From the NCBI GenBank assembly GCA_958296095.1, contig OY282434.1, forward strand, positions 744,001 to 808,000: a stretch of DNA of 64,000 nucleotides, given 5' to 3'. The stretch is from an uncultured Oligoflexales bacterium. Its GTDB lineage: Bacteria > Bdellovibrionota_B > Oligoflexia > Oligoflexales > JAPPIL01. The translations under genes and the position numbers were made by a program. Shown here in pieces: positions 8,944-17,870 of this stretch. Position 1 is the stretch's first letter. Each line of letters opens with the position of its first letter. The notes beneath the pieces were generated by a model that saw only the letters and a list, made by a program, of their open reading frames with translations, was not told the DNA's origin and made no database searches.

Positions 8944-9106
8944 GCCTACCGAGAGCCCCATGAACGGCGAGGCGAGGCCGTACGAAAACTCGACCATAAA
9001 TACTGCCAATACTGCAACCAGGTTATTTTTTCGCACAGGGCATGTGCCTGCACCTAATTCAAGGAGAGTTTCTCGGTAGGGCTGCGCCTCGCCAAGATAA
9101 CGGAGG
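8944..9106 (-). repeat. Structured dispersed element (about 160 bp), copy 1
   Basis: This is a complete copy of the dispersed element described in the findings. On the minus strand the arms GGCGAGGCG and CTACCGAG are matched by CGCCTCGCC and CTCGGTAG, all perfectly complementary. The ORFs that cross it are not shared cleanly between copies and are not annotated. Confidence 0.85.
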
Positions 9107-9143
9107 CTTGTGCTAAACATTGCCTAGCTCCACTCGCTGCTTG

Positions 9144-9182
9144 CTGTAGTGACCCCCTGAAAAAAACCCGATATTCGCGTTT
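9144..9182 (+). repeat. GTAGTGACCCC fragment (insertion-element end remnant)
   Basis: The sequence starts TGTAGTGACCCCCTG and ends CCCGATATTCGCGTT. Near-identical pieces occur at 20561, 30557 (inverted) and 52556. It is probably a leftover end of a transposable element. No transposase is attached. Confidence 0.6.
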
Positions 9183-9307
9183 TCTAGACAAAATCCTTGA
9201 GGATATGCGTAGCCGAGCCGTGTATGTTCGCACAGAAAAATCACCGTTTACGAACAAGACCTCGGTCGCCATCGTTTTCGCCTGCGTGAGGGTGTTAAGG
9301 TTACGCC

Positions 9308-10420
9308 CTAACCGAACATCGAGGCCGCGACTGCATGGGCATCGAAGGGACGTAGGTCAGTAGCTTTCTCACCGATACCGATAAAGCGCACGGGAATTTT
9401 AAACTGCTCACAGATGCCGAGCAGTACGCCACCTTTGGCAGTGCCGTCGAGTTTGGTGACGATGATGCCAGATATCTGCACCAGTTCAAGGAAGGCTTTC
9501 ACCTGCTGTAGTGCATTCTGCCCCGTGGTGGCATCGAGCACGATCCATGTTTCTAGCGCGAACAGATCGTGATTTTTGTTGGCAATTTTTTTAATTTTTT
9601 GCAACTCGGCCATAAGGTTGTCTTTGTTGGACAAGCGACCTGCGGTGTCGATTAGCACGACATCAGAATCACGTTTGCGGGCGGCTTGCATGGCATCGAA
9701 CACCACTGCGCCAGGATCTGCACCTTGCCGATGCTTAACTAGTTCCACGCCTAAACGCTCGGCCCAGACCTGCAGTTGGTCGATCGCGGCGGCCCTAAAG
9801 GTATCAGCCGCGCACAGCAAAACTTTTCGGTTATCATCGAGATAATGCTGGGCAAGCTTGCCGATCGTCGTTGTTTTGCCCACGCCGTTGACTCCGACGA
9901 TGAGCACCGCGTGTTTCTTGTCGAGCCGTGCCTCTGTGGTAGGCATGGAGAGCAGCCGCGCCGCTTCGTTCTGCAAAATCTTTTTCACCGCGGCAAAGGA
10001 GGTCTCTTCACCCTGCAACTGTTGCCGACAGGCGTTGACCAGCGATGCTGCGACCTTGTTGCCAGTGTCGGCACGGTAGATTGTTTCGTGCATGCTGTCG
10101 AGCAAGGCAGCATCGAGCTTGGTTTGCTCTGTGAAAAGCGCGGCGATGTTGTCGAGCAGGGCCGTGCGAGTTGTTTGCAAGCTAGCTTGCAGACGCTCGC
10201 CCCACGATACTGTCGGTGGTGCTGCGGTGGCTGCGGACGGTGAGGCTGAGCGAGGTGTTTCTGGCGGCGCAAGCGGCGGCACGGTAGCAGGTGATTCAAT
10301 TTCTGGCGCAGGTTTGCTATGATCGTGCTGCGTACGGTTGATAGCGGCAATGAGGGCAAGCGTGGCAATGATGGTAAAAATCAGGATGGCGAGAAAAGTC
10401 GCTAACAGCGTGACACTCAT
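9308..10420 (-). CDS. ftsY: Signal recognition particle receptor FtsY with an N-terminal membrane segment
   Basis: FtsY is the SRP-receptor GTPase that docks ribosome-nascent-chain complexes at the inner membrane. The NG domain, about residues 75-370, carries G1 [22 protein letters not shown]3 DTAGR and G4 [10 protein letters not shown], closing with the FtsY-type [15 protein letters not shown]. The first 28 residues form a hydrophobic helix ([20 protein letters not shown]), followed by a short Pro/Ala-rich linker. Escherichia coli FtsY has a long acidic A domain instead. The start overlaps the divergent gene's start. Ffh is excluded because the M domain is absent. Confidence 0.92.
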   Translation of the reverse strand: MSVTLLATFLAILIFTIIATLALIAAINRTQHDHSKPAPEIESPATVPPLAPPETPRSASPSAATAAPPTVSWGERLQASLQTTRTALLDNIAALFTEQTKLDAALLDSMHETIYRADTGNKVAASLVNACRQQLQGEETSFAAVKKILQNEAARLLSMPTTEARLDKKHAVLIVGVNGVGKTTTIGKLAQHYLDDNRKVLLCAADTFRAAAIDQLQVWAERLGVELVKHRQGADPGAVVFDAMQAARKRDSDVVLIDTAGRLSNKDNLMAELQKIKKIANKNHDLFALETWIVLDATTGQNALQQVKAFLELVQISGIIVTKLDGTAKGGVLLGICEQFKIPVRFIGIGEKATDLRPFDAHAVAASMFG

Positions 10421-11033
10421 CGCGGTATTACTCCTCTTGCCGATGATGTGGACGAGCCCAGTGGGCGCGGTTTCGGCGGACGATGCGTCTAAATATATTT
10501 ACGGCTTCAGAAAAGACAACCAGTTTTCGCTACTGCTCTCCTTTGCCAGCCACGCGTGGCAATTGCGGGCTGAGGATGAATTCAGGGATCGCAGTGTTGC
10601 CGCGCACTTTGTCTATCGCTTTCAGCTACAGCTGGCCAAGAGTTTTGGCTACTATCTCGGCACACGTTTTGGCTTCAGGTATTCTTTCCCCGCGTCACGA
10701 CGTAGCTTCTATACCCTGCTGTTGCCTGGTGCGGCGGCAGGCATCGTCTGGTATATCAACGCCAGCTGGCAGGCATTGCTGGGGATGGAAGTTTTTCTTG
10801 AACGTGTGCCCCATCTGCCCGCGCAGGAGGGGTTGTTGCCTGGCTTGAGCCTTTCCTCGTACGCGGCTGTGCTGGCACTGGAACACTACGTTAGCCTGAA
10901 CACCGCGGTCGTTGCTGCCATTGCCATCGATACGATGCGGCACCGGTTGCAACGCAAGCACGGTGATCTGGTGGAGAGCATGCGGCGGTCGGGGGTGCGG
11001 GCTGGTCTCGGTGTCAACTACCACCTGCTGTAG
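10386..11033 (+). CDS. Exported protein, probable small outer-membrane barrel
   Basis: I do not recognise the family. Beginning at the ATG at 10386 gives a classical signal peptide, [20 protein letters not shown], ending near GAVSA. A GTG at 10410 is the alternative. The mature part, about 180 residues, alternates aromatic and small residues in short strands and ends in GVRAGLGVNYHLL. That pattern suits an outer-membrane beta barrel. Its start overlaps the divergent ftsY start by 35 nt, which is unusual. The next gene starts seven nt after its stop, so they are probably co-transcribed. Confidence 0.7.
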   Translation: MARKVANSVTLIAVLLLLPMMWTSPVGAVSADDASKYIYGFRKDNQFSLLLSFASHAWQLRAEDEFRDRSVAAHFVYRFQLQLAKSFGYYLGTRFGFRYSFPASRRSFYTLLLPGAAAGIVWYINASWQALLGMEVFLERVPHLPAQEGLLPGLSLSSYAAVLALEHYVSLNTAVVAAIAIDTMRHRLQRKHGDLVESMRRSGVRAGLGVNYHLL

Positions 11034-11039
11034 TTTGTT

Positions 11040-12632
11040 GTGAATTTACCCCCTGCCACTTCTTTTTTCCTACCGCACTGGTGGGTGAAGGTGTTTGAGC
11101 GTGCCTCGGTGTTGAGTGGCGGCGATCCTGCTGCCTATGTCAGCACGGTAAAATTTCTGCCGTATCTGAAACCTTTGCAGCTAAAACTGTGTAGCCAGAT
11201 AATTAGCATCATGCAGCATCAGTTGCTGGATGGGGCGCGGGATAGCATTACCATCTCCTTGCCACATGTTTACAGTGAACTCCAACTGCTTACCCGTCGG
11301 CAGCGCACACAAGCACAGCTGTTGCTACACGAACTGCTGGCCTTTCGGATTTTGCAAGCGCGAGAGGAGGGCAAGATGCAGGCCTGGTCGTTGTTCGCCG
11401 ACGAGATCTGGCATAGTGGTAGCGAGGGCGTGCGGGTGGAATTGCAACTTGCGACGTGGGGACGTGAGTTGTTGCTCGGTTATTGCGAGCCGTATGCGGA
11501 TTTTGTGCGCCGAGCACGGCAGGGTTTGCAGCTGCGTGCCCTGTGTGATGGTGCGCCACTGCATCTGTGGAAATCGGTATGGCTTGATGTTCAGGGTGTA
11601 GAACAGCTGCTGTATCTGAGGCTTGAGGCTGCGGCACAACAGCAGGGCAACTGGTTGAATTTGGAGCATACCGTGTGCCAAAGCTTGGCCGCTTGTCGCG
11701 CGGGGTTGCAATGCACTGAAGTTGAGTTGTTGCGTGTGCTGACTGTGTTGGGCAAGAAACTCACCGAGCACGGCTGTCTGTTGCCACGTCCTGTGCCGCG
11801 GGTGATGTTTCTCGATGCTGAGCAGCGGCGCGAAGCACAGCTGTTGTGGACGTTGGCACGCTTCCCGACGGTGCAGCAAAATTGCCAGGCATGGCGGCAA
11901 GCAGTTTGCGCTGACCTCTGCACGCGGCAGTTTGCGCAGACGCTGGAGGAGTTGTTGCCACTGTTAGTTCCCGATCGTCGCCAGCGTCATCAGAAGTTGC
12001 TGAACAGTTTTGTGGCACTGTTAAGCCGTCTCGATGCTCAGGAAGATGTTGCCGTGTTGACCATGTTCACCGCGGGCTGTCCCCTGCTTGACATTGCGCT
12101 GTTCTTTGAATGGTCGCTGCGGCGCATGTTGCCTGCCTTGCCGTTGCCGAGTGCGCTTGTGCCTAGTGCGGTTAGCAATGCCCTTGACGCGGACAATGCT
12201 GTGCCGTTGCACACGCGTTTTGCCAATTTTCGCCACTGGGTCAAGGAAAACCCCCACTTCGTGCAGGAGTTACGCAGCACCCCCCAAGCCTGTCTGGTCA
12301 GCAGTGCTACAGCAGATGTGCCTAGCATCGAGACAGTTGCTGTGCCGCCGCAAGTTCCAGAGCCGACGGCGGGCAAGTCCTTGCACAACATTGCCGCGCT
12401 TGAACTGCGCAAGATTGTCTCCCGTTCTCGTGCCGAGTATAACCGACTGGAGCGGAGTTATTTGGCTTCGTTATCGCCAGAGGCACGGCAATCCATTCTG
12501 GAGGTAAAAAAGCACATGCAGGCAGGCATCTTTGAAAATCATTTGCGCCCTCGCCTCATTTCCTTTATGATCGCCGACCCTTCGTCGTGGCAGAGGACGG
12601 AGGCGGTCAAGGAACTGCGTGTTTTTGATTAA
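11040..12632 (+). CDS. Unknown 530-residue cytoplasmic protein
   Basis: I do not recognise this protein. It has no signal peptide or membrane segment. It starts with GTG at 11040, close behind the barrel-like gene. It is Leu- and Gln-rich and mostly helical (for example ELQLLTRRQRTQAQLLLHEL and LRVLTVLGKKLTEHGCLLPR). The N-terminal 130 residues could form a winged-helix-like unit, but I saw no decisive motif. Base composition matches its housekeeping neighbours. It may belong with the barrel-like gene upstream. The RHH-like gene and speE follow after 156 nt and a possible terminator. Confidence 0.75.
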   Translation: MNLPPATSFFLPHWWVKVFERASVLSGGDPAAYVSTVKFLPYLKPLQLKLCSQIISIMQHQLLDGARDSITISLPHVYSELQLLTRRQRTQAQLLLHELLAFRILQAREEGKMQAWSLFADEIWHSGSEGVRVELQLATWGRELLLGYCEPYADFVRRARQGLQLRALCDGAPLHLWKSVWLDVQGVEQLLYLRLEAAAQQQGNWLNLEHTVCQSLAACRAGLQCTEVELLRVLTVLGKKLTEHGCLLPRPVPRVMFLDAEQRREAQLLWTLARFPTVQQNCQAWRQAVCADLCTRQFAQTLEELLPLLVPDRRQRHQKLLNSFVALLSRLDAQEDVAVLTMFTAGCPLLDIALFFEWSLRRMLPALPLPSALVPSAVSNALDADNAVPLHTRFANFRHWVKENPHFVQELRSTPQACLVSSATADVPSIETVAVPPQVPEPTAGKSLHNIAALELRKIVSRSRAEYNRLERSYLASLSPEARQSILEVKKHMQAGIFENHLRPRLISFMIADPSSWQRTEAVKELRVFD

Positions 12633-12683
12633 AAACCAGCGGACCGCTCTTTCGCTGGGTGGCAATCGGAGTTATACTGAGGT

Positions 12684-12720
12684 TGAGGGGGTGCTTCTCC
12701 CCTGATCAGATTCTTTTTTT
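12684..12720 (+). terminator. Possible rho-independent terminator
   Basis: AGGGG and CCCCT form a short stem around an 8-nt loop, and a run of eight T begins about 10 nt further on. The gap before the T run makes this a weak candidate. It would separate the 530-aa gene from the RHH-like/speE pair. Confidence 0.3.
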
Positions 12721-12788
12721 CCGCTGCCTGCTCAGCCGGATTTTTTTGGGATAATTTTCACACACAACCAGAAGAGGTAAGTGACGCA

Positions 12789-13307
12789 ATGATAAAGCCA
12801 GTTGCTGGGTTTGACGCGGAACTAGAAAACAGCCAGGGGTCAGGCGAGCCCCACGCCCAGGGCGAAAGCCTAGAGGGCAAGAGCGAGCCAGCCAGCGGGC
12901 GATACCAGGGCAAGGGTTCAGCCGCACAGCACCGCGAGGTGGTCGAGGGAGAAAGCCTGGCAGAAGGCGGTGCCGAGCAGGTGTTCAAGTTGCCGCTGTC
13001 GAAGTCGTTGGCACGCAAGGTGCGGCAGAAGGCGGCGGACGAGGGGGTTACGCCTGAGGAGTTGCTCTGCGAGCTAGTTGCCGAGGGCTTGGTCTTGCGG
13101 GCGTGGGAGATTATGGAGCGCAAGTCAACCATGCGCGGTGGTCGTCCACAGAGCTTCAGTCAGAAGGGTGGCAACCGTTATCGTGAGCAAAAGGGCAGGC
13201 GTGGTTTCAACAACAGAGGCAGTCGTGCCGAGAAGGGCACAGCCTTGCTTGAAGATCGGGCCGCGTTTTTAGAGTATGTCCGCAGTCAGGAGAAGGGCAA
13301 CAAGTGA
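12789..13307 (+). CDS. Small ribbon-helix-helix-like protein with basic Gly/Arg-rich tail
   Basis: A 172-aa soluble protein of unknown function. Residues 1-60 are disordered, with many Glu, Gly and Ser. Residues about 65-110 (VFKLPLSKSLARKVRQKAAD, then EGVTPEELLCELVAEGLVL) fit a ribbon-helix-helix-type DNA-binding unit. The tail is rich in Arg, Gly and Lys (MRGGRPQSFSQKGGNRY) and could bind nucleic acid. AGAGG lies before the ATG. The stop overlaps the speE start (GTGA), so the two genes are translationally coupled. This could be a regulator, but no target is visible. Confidence 0.75.
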   Translation: MIKPVAGFDAELENSQGSGEPHAQGESLEGKSEPASGRYQGKGSAAQHREVVEGESLAEGGAEQVFKLPLSKSLARKVRQKAADEGVTPEELLCELVAEGLVLRAWEIMERKSTMRGGRPQSFSQKGGNRYREQKGRRGFNNRGSRAEKGTALLEDRAAFLEYVRSQEKGNK

Positions 13308-14155
13308 GCGATTGGATTTACGAGGACGAAGGCGGGCAGTTGCGCTATGGCTACGCGATCAAGGCTGAGTTAGCACACGTAAAATCTGATTTTCAGGACA
13401 TCAAGGTGGTTGACTCACTTGCCTATGGGAAGATTCTGCTAATCGATGATGTCGTCATGATTACCGCGCAGGATGAGTTTGTCTATCGGGAGATGATTAC
13501 GCACGTGCCGCTCTGCAATCACGCTAGTCCGCGTGATGTGTTGGTCATCGGCGGCGGCGATGGCGGTGTGGTGCGAGAGGTGGTGCGTTATTCAGAGATT
13601 AACACGGTGACGCTGTGTGAGATAGATGGCGCGGTGATTGAGGTGTGTCGGCAGCATTTTCCTGAACTGACAGGGGGGTTGCAGGATAAGCGGGTGAAGA
13701 TAGAGATTGCCGATGGGCTTAAGTTTCTCGCTGACAGTGCGCCTGATCGTTATGATGTCGTAATTGTCGATGCAACTGATCCGATCGGGCCTGGTCGTTG
13801 CCTGTACACGCCAGAATTCTACCGCTCGGTGGCGCGTGCTTTGCGGGATGGTGGTGTCATGGCGGCACATACCGAGTCGCCTTGGGGACAGTCCGAGATG
13901 TTGTGTCGCATCGACGGCAACATCAAGACAGCCTTCGAGCATGTGCGTCCTTACCTCGGCACAGTGCCAACCTACCCGCGAGGGTTGTGGTCGTGGACGT
14001 TGGCAGCTAACCGCGCACTCGATCCTGCGTCTTTCGTGCAAGCGCGTTTTCAGGCGGTTGCTCCGCCATTGCGCTATCTGACCGCAGAACTAATGGTCAG
14101 TGCCTTTCACCTGCCGCGTTTTTATGCGCAAAAACTGAACGCTAGCAGGGTCTAA
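13304..14155 (+). CDS. speE: Spermidine synthase
   Basis: SpeE transfers the aminopropyl group from decarboxylated S-adenosylmethionine to putrescine. The 283-aa length is normal. The N-terminal beta domain (YGYAIKAELAHVKSDFQDIK) precedes the Rossmann fold with VLVIGGGDGGVVREVVRY and the catalytic/binding loop DATDPIGPG followed by LYTPEFYR. The GTG start at 13304 overlaps the previous gene by four nt. No speD or speA/speB is adjacent. A repeat cluster begins directly after the stop. Confidence 0.94.
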   Translation: MSDWIYEDEGGQLRYGYAIKAELAHVKSDFQDIKVVDSLAYGKILLIDDVVMITAQDEFVYREMITHVPLCNHASPRDVLVIGGGDGGVVREVVRYSEINTVTLCEIDGAVIEVCRQHFPELTGGLQDKRVKIEIADGLKFLADSAPDRYDVVIVDATDPIGPGRCLYTPEFYRSVARALRDGGVMAAHTESPWGQSEMLCRIDGNIKTAFEHVRPYLGTVPTYPRGLWSWTLAANRALDPASFVQARFQAVAPPLRYLTAELMVSAFHLPRFYAQKLNASRV

Positions 14156-14195
14156 AACGCAATCGCGAGAGGTAAAGACTTTATTAAGCGCAAAT

Positions 14196-14353
14196 CTCCG
14201 TTGTCTTGGCGAGGCGCAGCCCTACCGAGAAACTCCCCACGAATATGTGCAAGCACATGCCTTATGCAAAAAATAATCTGGTTGCAGTATTGGCAATATC
14301 TGCGGTCGTTTTCGCACGGCCTCGCCCCGCCGTTCATAAAGCTCTCGGTAGGC
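14196..14353 (+). repeat. Structured dispersed element, copy 2
   Basis: Complete copy. Arms are GGCGAGGCG/CGCCCCGCC (one mismatch) and CTACCGAG/CTCGGTAG (perfect). It contains the perfect small hairpin ATGTGC-AA-GCACAT. It is of the subtype with CCCCACGAATATG and GGTCGTTTTCGC. Confidence 0.85.
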
Positions 14354-15090
14354 AAGAGGTGTGGGCAACCGCCGAGAGACTTGGGGGCAAGCAGAGAGGG
14401 CGCGCAGAGTGGCCTGAGAACATGCAGCGAGGGAGCTAGGAAGCGGCAAAAAAGCCTCGTAGAGCGAGCGATACAAAAAGCAGCGTAGCGAGCGAAGCGA
14501 GCTAGCAAGCGAGCGATACAAAAAAGCCGTGCGTAGCTCCGTTGTCTTAGCCCGTTCCTCCGTTGTCTTGGCGAGGCACAGACCTGCCGAGAAACTCTCC
14601 ACTGAAGTAGGTGTGGCGCATGCTTTTATCTAAAAAATAAACTCAGTTGCAGTATTGGCAATATCTGTGGTCGAGTTTTCGCACGGTCTTGCCGCGCCGT
14701 TCATGGAGCTCTCGGTGGGCAAGAGGTGTGGGCAACCGCCGAGAGACTTGGGGGCAAGCAGAGAGGGCGCGCAGAGTGGCCTGAGAACATGCAGCGAGGG
14801 AGCTAGGAAGCGGCAAAAAAGCCTCGTAGAGCGAGCGATACAAAAAGCAGCGTAGCGAGCGAAGCGAGCTAGCAAGCGAGCGATACAGAAAGCCGCAGCG
14901 CAGCGAACGGTCTCACCGCGCCGTTCATAAAGCCCTCGGAGGGCAAGCCTGAACGCGACAGCCAAGAGTTCCGAGAACATGCAGCGAGCTAGGAAGCGAG
15001 CGATACAAAAAGCAGCGTAGCGAGCGAAGCGAGCTAGGAAGCGAGCGTTACAAAAAAGCCGCGTAGCGTAGCGCGCAGCGCGCCACGGTG
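14354..15090. repeat. GCGAG/GCTAG-rich repeat modules filling the speE-orn interval
   Basis: Outside the two complete elements this interval consists of two mixed modules. One is of the kind GGGCAAGC-x-TGAACGC-x-GAGAG-x-TTGGG. The other repeats AGCGAGCTAGGAAGCGAGCG and TACAAAAAGC. A fragment of the element's 3' arm lies near 14922-14946. Long open frames here result from the lack of stop codons in the repeat and are not genes. Confidence 0.8.
14558..14720 (+). repeat. Structured dispersed element, copy 3
   Basis: Complete copy of the second subtype. AGACC is matched by GGTCT, and GGCGAGGCA by TGCCGCGCC with one mismatch. The crossing arm CTGCCGAG/CTCGGTGG needs two G-U pairs. Confidence 0.85.
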
Positions 15091-15681
15091 TCAGTTTTTT
15101 GCGGGAAGTTTTGCAAACACATGTTCGCGGTAAAAGCGCAGCTCGGCAATGCTTTCCTCGATGTCGTCCAGGGCGCGGTGGCTGTGTTTTTTGTGGGCTT
15201 CGTGTTTTTGGTGGGGATACCACAGGGTGTTGAGTTGTTTGATGCTGCTGACATCGATCATGCGGTAGTGGAGGAGCTTGTCCAGTGCGGGCATGTGCTT
15301 GATGATAAAGCGGCGGTCTTGCCAGATGGAGTTGCCTGCTAGGATAAGCTTGTCGGGGTGGCAGTGTTGCTTGAGGAAGGCGACGGTGAGTGCTTCGGCT
15401 TCGCTCAAGGTGGTGGTGGAGGCGAGCACGGCATCCCACAGGCCTGACTTGCGGTGATGTTTGCGATTCCAGCTGTCCATTGCCGCCAGAGTTTCTGGGG
15501 GGTAGTGAATGATGGTGTGGGGGCCGCGGGCGGTGACGTTGAGGTCTTTGTCGGTGAGCAGCAGTGCTGTTTCAAGGATCTGGTCGCGTTCAGGGTCGAG
15601 CCCCGTCATTTCCAAATCGACCCAGACGAGTTGGTCAAAGGTGGGTTCTGCTGATTTGCTGGTTTCTTCGCTGCTGCTCAT
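15091..15681 (-). CDS. orn: Oligoribonuclease
   Basis: Orn is a 3'-5' exoribonuclease of the DEDDh family that degrades 2-5 nt RNAs, including pGpG from c-di-GMP turnover. Catalytic residues are visible: VDLEMTGL (D, E), GNSIWQDRRFI (D) and HRALDDIEESI (H, D). The 196-aa length is slightly above normal owing to a short N-terminal Ser/Glu extension. ACGAGG lies before the ATG at 15681. The 3' end abuts the repeat region, though the catalytic core is complete. A PilZ (c-di-GMP type) gene lies nearby, but this may be coincidence. Confidence 0.94.
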   Translation of the reverse strand: MSSSEETSKSAEPTFDQLVWVDLEMTGLDPERDQILETALLLTDKDLNVTARGPHTIIHYPPETLAAMDSWNRKHHRKSGLWDAVLASTTTLSEAEALTVAFLKQHCHPDKLILAGNSIWQDRRFIIKHMPALDKLLHYRMIDVSSIKQLNTLWYPHQKHEAHKKHSHRALDDIEESIAELRFYREHVFAKLPAKN

Positions 15682-15782
15682 GCAGACCTCGTGCTGTCGT
15701 TTTGAGGATAGAACTTTCGGCGATTATATTCTACCATATACAGGGTGGCTTGTTTGAGGAATTCAAAATAACGGAGGTGGTT

Positions 15783-16829
15783 GTGGTTGGTTTTCGTGTT
15801 GGCGTGCTAGTGTTATTTGTCCTGTCTGGCGGGGTGGCTTTGGGAGAGAAGGCCTTTACCATCAACGGTGTTACGACAACAGTCGAGCAGGTTGCACAGA
15901 AAGAGAAGGCAGCCTTCTATGAGATAGAGAAGCGTCGCTACCAGCTGATTGAGCAGTTAGCGAGGCGGCGGTATTTGGAATCTTTCTGGCAACAGCGGGC
16001 TGCCAAGAGCAAAAAGTCCATTGCTCATGAAAAGAAAGACTACTTTGGCAAGAATATCAACATTACCAAGAAACAAATCAGCGAGGCGATGCAGCGTTTC
16101 AAGGATCATCCGCAGCTGTCCAAGCTCGACGAGAGCAAGCGCACCACGGAGGTCAAGAAGTTTCTGCGTGATAGCGCGGAGCGTAATTTGCTCAATGGTC
16201 TTGTCACCGCGGCCATGAATGACAAAAAACTGCGCATTGATTATCCCCGTCCTGAAGAACCGACGTTCGATTTCACTATTCGCAGCAACGAACCAGTCAA
16301 ATATGGCCCCAATGATTCTGACATCAAGCCTGTCGGTTGTCGTGGGGATAGTTGTGTTACTATCGTTGAGTTTTCCGAGTTTCAGTGCCCTTTCTGTGCG
16401 CGAGTCTTGCCAGCTACGAAAGAGGTCATGTCGCGTTACAAGGGCAAGGTGAGGTGGGTGGTTAGAGATTTCCCCCTCAGCTTTCACGATCGAGCCAAGC
16501 CTGCGGCGGTGGCAGCTCATTGTGCTCTAAAACAGGGCAAGTATTGGGAAATGTATAGCACCTTGTTTGAAAACCAAAGCGCACTGTCTGACCAAGACTT
16601 TATTGCCTATGCAGAGAAGATCAAGTTGGACAAAGCCAAGTGGCAAGCCTGTGTCGCTAAGCCTGCGGCAGAGCTGGCTTTTATTGACCAGAACATGCAG
16701 TCGGGCATCAGGGCTGGGGTTACGGGCACGCCAGCATTCTTCATCAATGGGCGGAGGCTGTCGGGCGCGGTGCCATTTGCGCGCTTCAAGCAGATTATCG
16801 ATGAGGAATTGTCAAAAAAACAAAAATGA
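15783..16829 (+). CDS. Periplasmic DsbA-family thioredoxin-fold protein with a helical N-terminal domain
   Basis: The protein has a signal peptide (VVGFRVGVLVLFVLSGGVAL), then a helical region, residues about 25-150, rich in Lys/Glu that resembles the N-terminal region of SurA-like chaperones. A DsbA-type thioredoxin fold follows, with active site CPFC in FSEFQCPFCARVLP and the cis-proline loop GVTGTPAFFINGRRL. An extra pair, GCRGDSC, lies upstream of the active site. The GTG at 15783 was chosen because GGAGG lies six nt upstream. It probably oxidises or isomerises disulfides of exported proteins. The very Cys-rich pilin in this window is a possible client (inference). Confidence 0.85.
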   Translation: MVGFRVGVLVLFVLSGGVALGEKAFTINGVTTTVEQVAQKEKAAFYEIEKRRYQLIEQLARRRYLESFWQQRAAKSKKSIAHEKKDYFGKNINITKKQISEAMQRFKDHPQLSKLDESKRTTEVKKFLRDSAERNLLNGLVTAAMNDKKLRIDYPRPEEPTFDFTIRSNEPVKYGPNDSDIKPVGCRGDSCVTIVEFSEFQCPFCARVLPATKEVMSRYKGKVRWVVRDFPLSFHDRAKPAAVAAHCALKQGKYWEMYSTLFENQSALSDQDFIAYAEKIKLDKAKWQACVAKPAAELAFIDQNMQSGIRAGVTGTPAFFINGRRLSGAVPFARFKQIIDEELSKKQK

Positions 16830-16914
16830 CAAGCGGGTTTGTCCTAAAGTTTTATTGTGAACATCCGAATTCTTTCGTGAGACGTGATTTGTTTTGTTTT
16901 GCGGAGGGTTGTTG

Positions 16915-17688
16915 GTGGTCAACGTCAGCAGGGAGAACCGACGCTATGGTCGGGTAATCATTGAGAATGGTCTGCGGGTTTCCATGCGCTCGATTGGTTC
17001 GGAGGCGAGCTATAACATGGAGACTCGTAATGTTTCGGATACGGGGTTTTTCCTGCGTTTTGAGAAGCCGGGCCGGTTTCCGTTTACGCCCTCTAGTATT
17101 ATGGAGGTGTGGTTGACCCTGGAGGAAGGCAGTACGATCTTCTTCAATGGCAAGATGACACGGGTGGTGCATCCTGAGGAGGCGGTGTCGTCAGACGCAG
17201 AGCCTGGCATTGCCGTCAAGATAATCCAGATTGAAAAGGATGAAGAGAACATCCTGCGTGAGTTTATCCGCAAGAAGGCAATGGAGAATGAATCCAAAGG
17301 TAAACCTTTAGCTGAGGCAATGCAGGAGGGGGAAAAATCAGGGCCTTCTGTGTCGAAGCGCAAGACGAAGAAGAAAACCGCAACGGCAAGCAGCAAGAAG
17401 GTCGTTAGCAAGAAGGTTGTTAGCAAGAAGGTAAGCAGCAAGAAGGTAAGCAGCAAGCAGGCCGTCAGCGAGAAGATCGTCAGCAAGAAGATAAGTAGCA
17501 AGAAGATAAGTAGCAAGAAGATAAGTAGCAAGCAGGACGTGGCTGGGGGTGAAAAACCAACCGAGTCAGTCCTTTCCCCGCCAGTGCCGATCAAATCATT
17601 GACAGCAGTTCCGCCGCCACCGCCCAAGCCTGTCTCTTCGCCCGAAATGGGGGATATTTTTCCTGAGGATGAGGAGAAGGCTGGCTAG
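16915..17688 (+). CDS. PilZ-domain protein with a Lys/Ser repeat tail
   Basis: Residues 1-115 form a PilZ domain, with RENRRYGR near the N-terminus and NVSDTG matching the RxxxR and (D/N)xSxxG c-di-GMP-binding motifs. The GTG at 16915 has GGAGGG six nt upstream. Residues about 160-205 are tandem SKKV(V/S) and SKKIS units, a strongly basic disordered segment, followed by a Pro-rich end (VPPPPPKP) and an acidic tip. The tail may bind nucleic acid or a polyanion. PilZ proteins often link c-di-GMP to pili or motility. No pilus assembly gene is adjacent. Confidence 0.85.
   Translation: MVNVSRENRRYGRVIIENGLRVSMRSIGSEASYNMETRNVSDTGFFLRFEKPGRFPFTPSSIMEVWLTLEEGSTIFFNGKMTRVVHPEEAVSSDAEPGIAVKIIQIEKDEENILREFIRKKAMENESKGKPLAEAMQEGEKSGPSVSKRKTKKKTATASSKKVVSKKVVSKKVSSKKVSSKQAVSEKIVSKKISSKKISSKKISSKQDVAGGEKPTESVLSPPVPIKSLTAVPPPPPKPVSSPEMGDIFPEDEEKAG
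17391..17535 (+). repeat. Tandem repeat encoding SKKV/SKKI units in the PilZ gene
   Basis: Twelve- to fifteen-base units of the type AGCAAGAAGGT are repeated about ten times within the coding frame. Copy number could vary by slippage without breaking the frame, since units are multiples of three. Confidence 0.8.
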
Positions 17689-17692
17689 TTTT

Positions 17693-17800
17693 TGCCGCGC
17701 TGCGCGCTGCGCTACGCTGCGCTACGCTACGCTACGCTACGCTACGCTGCGCTTCGCTCGCTACGCTGCTTTTTGTATCGCTCGCTTTCTAGCTCGCTGC
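17693..17800. repeat. GCTAC pentamer tandem repeat
   Basis: Directly after the PilZ stop the sequence runs in GCTAC/GCTGC pentamers, about a dozen units, then GCTCGCTACGCTGCTTTTTG. This is the reverse complement of the GCGTAGCGAGCG module found beside the structured elements. Confidence 0.85.
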
Positions 17801-17870
17801 TTGTTCTCAGATCTCCCTGTATTGCGTTCAGGCTTGCCCTCAGGCCTCTCGGCAGTTGCCCACACCTCTT

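Noticed and set aside
14152-15439. Genes in the long open frames of the repeat regions, for example those reading VVEFSHGLAAPF or SERYKKP
   Set aside because: They follow the repeat modules on both strands, start at different points in different copies and lack ribosome sites. The openness comes from the GCGAG/GCTAC composition.
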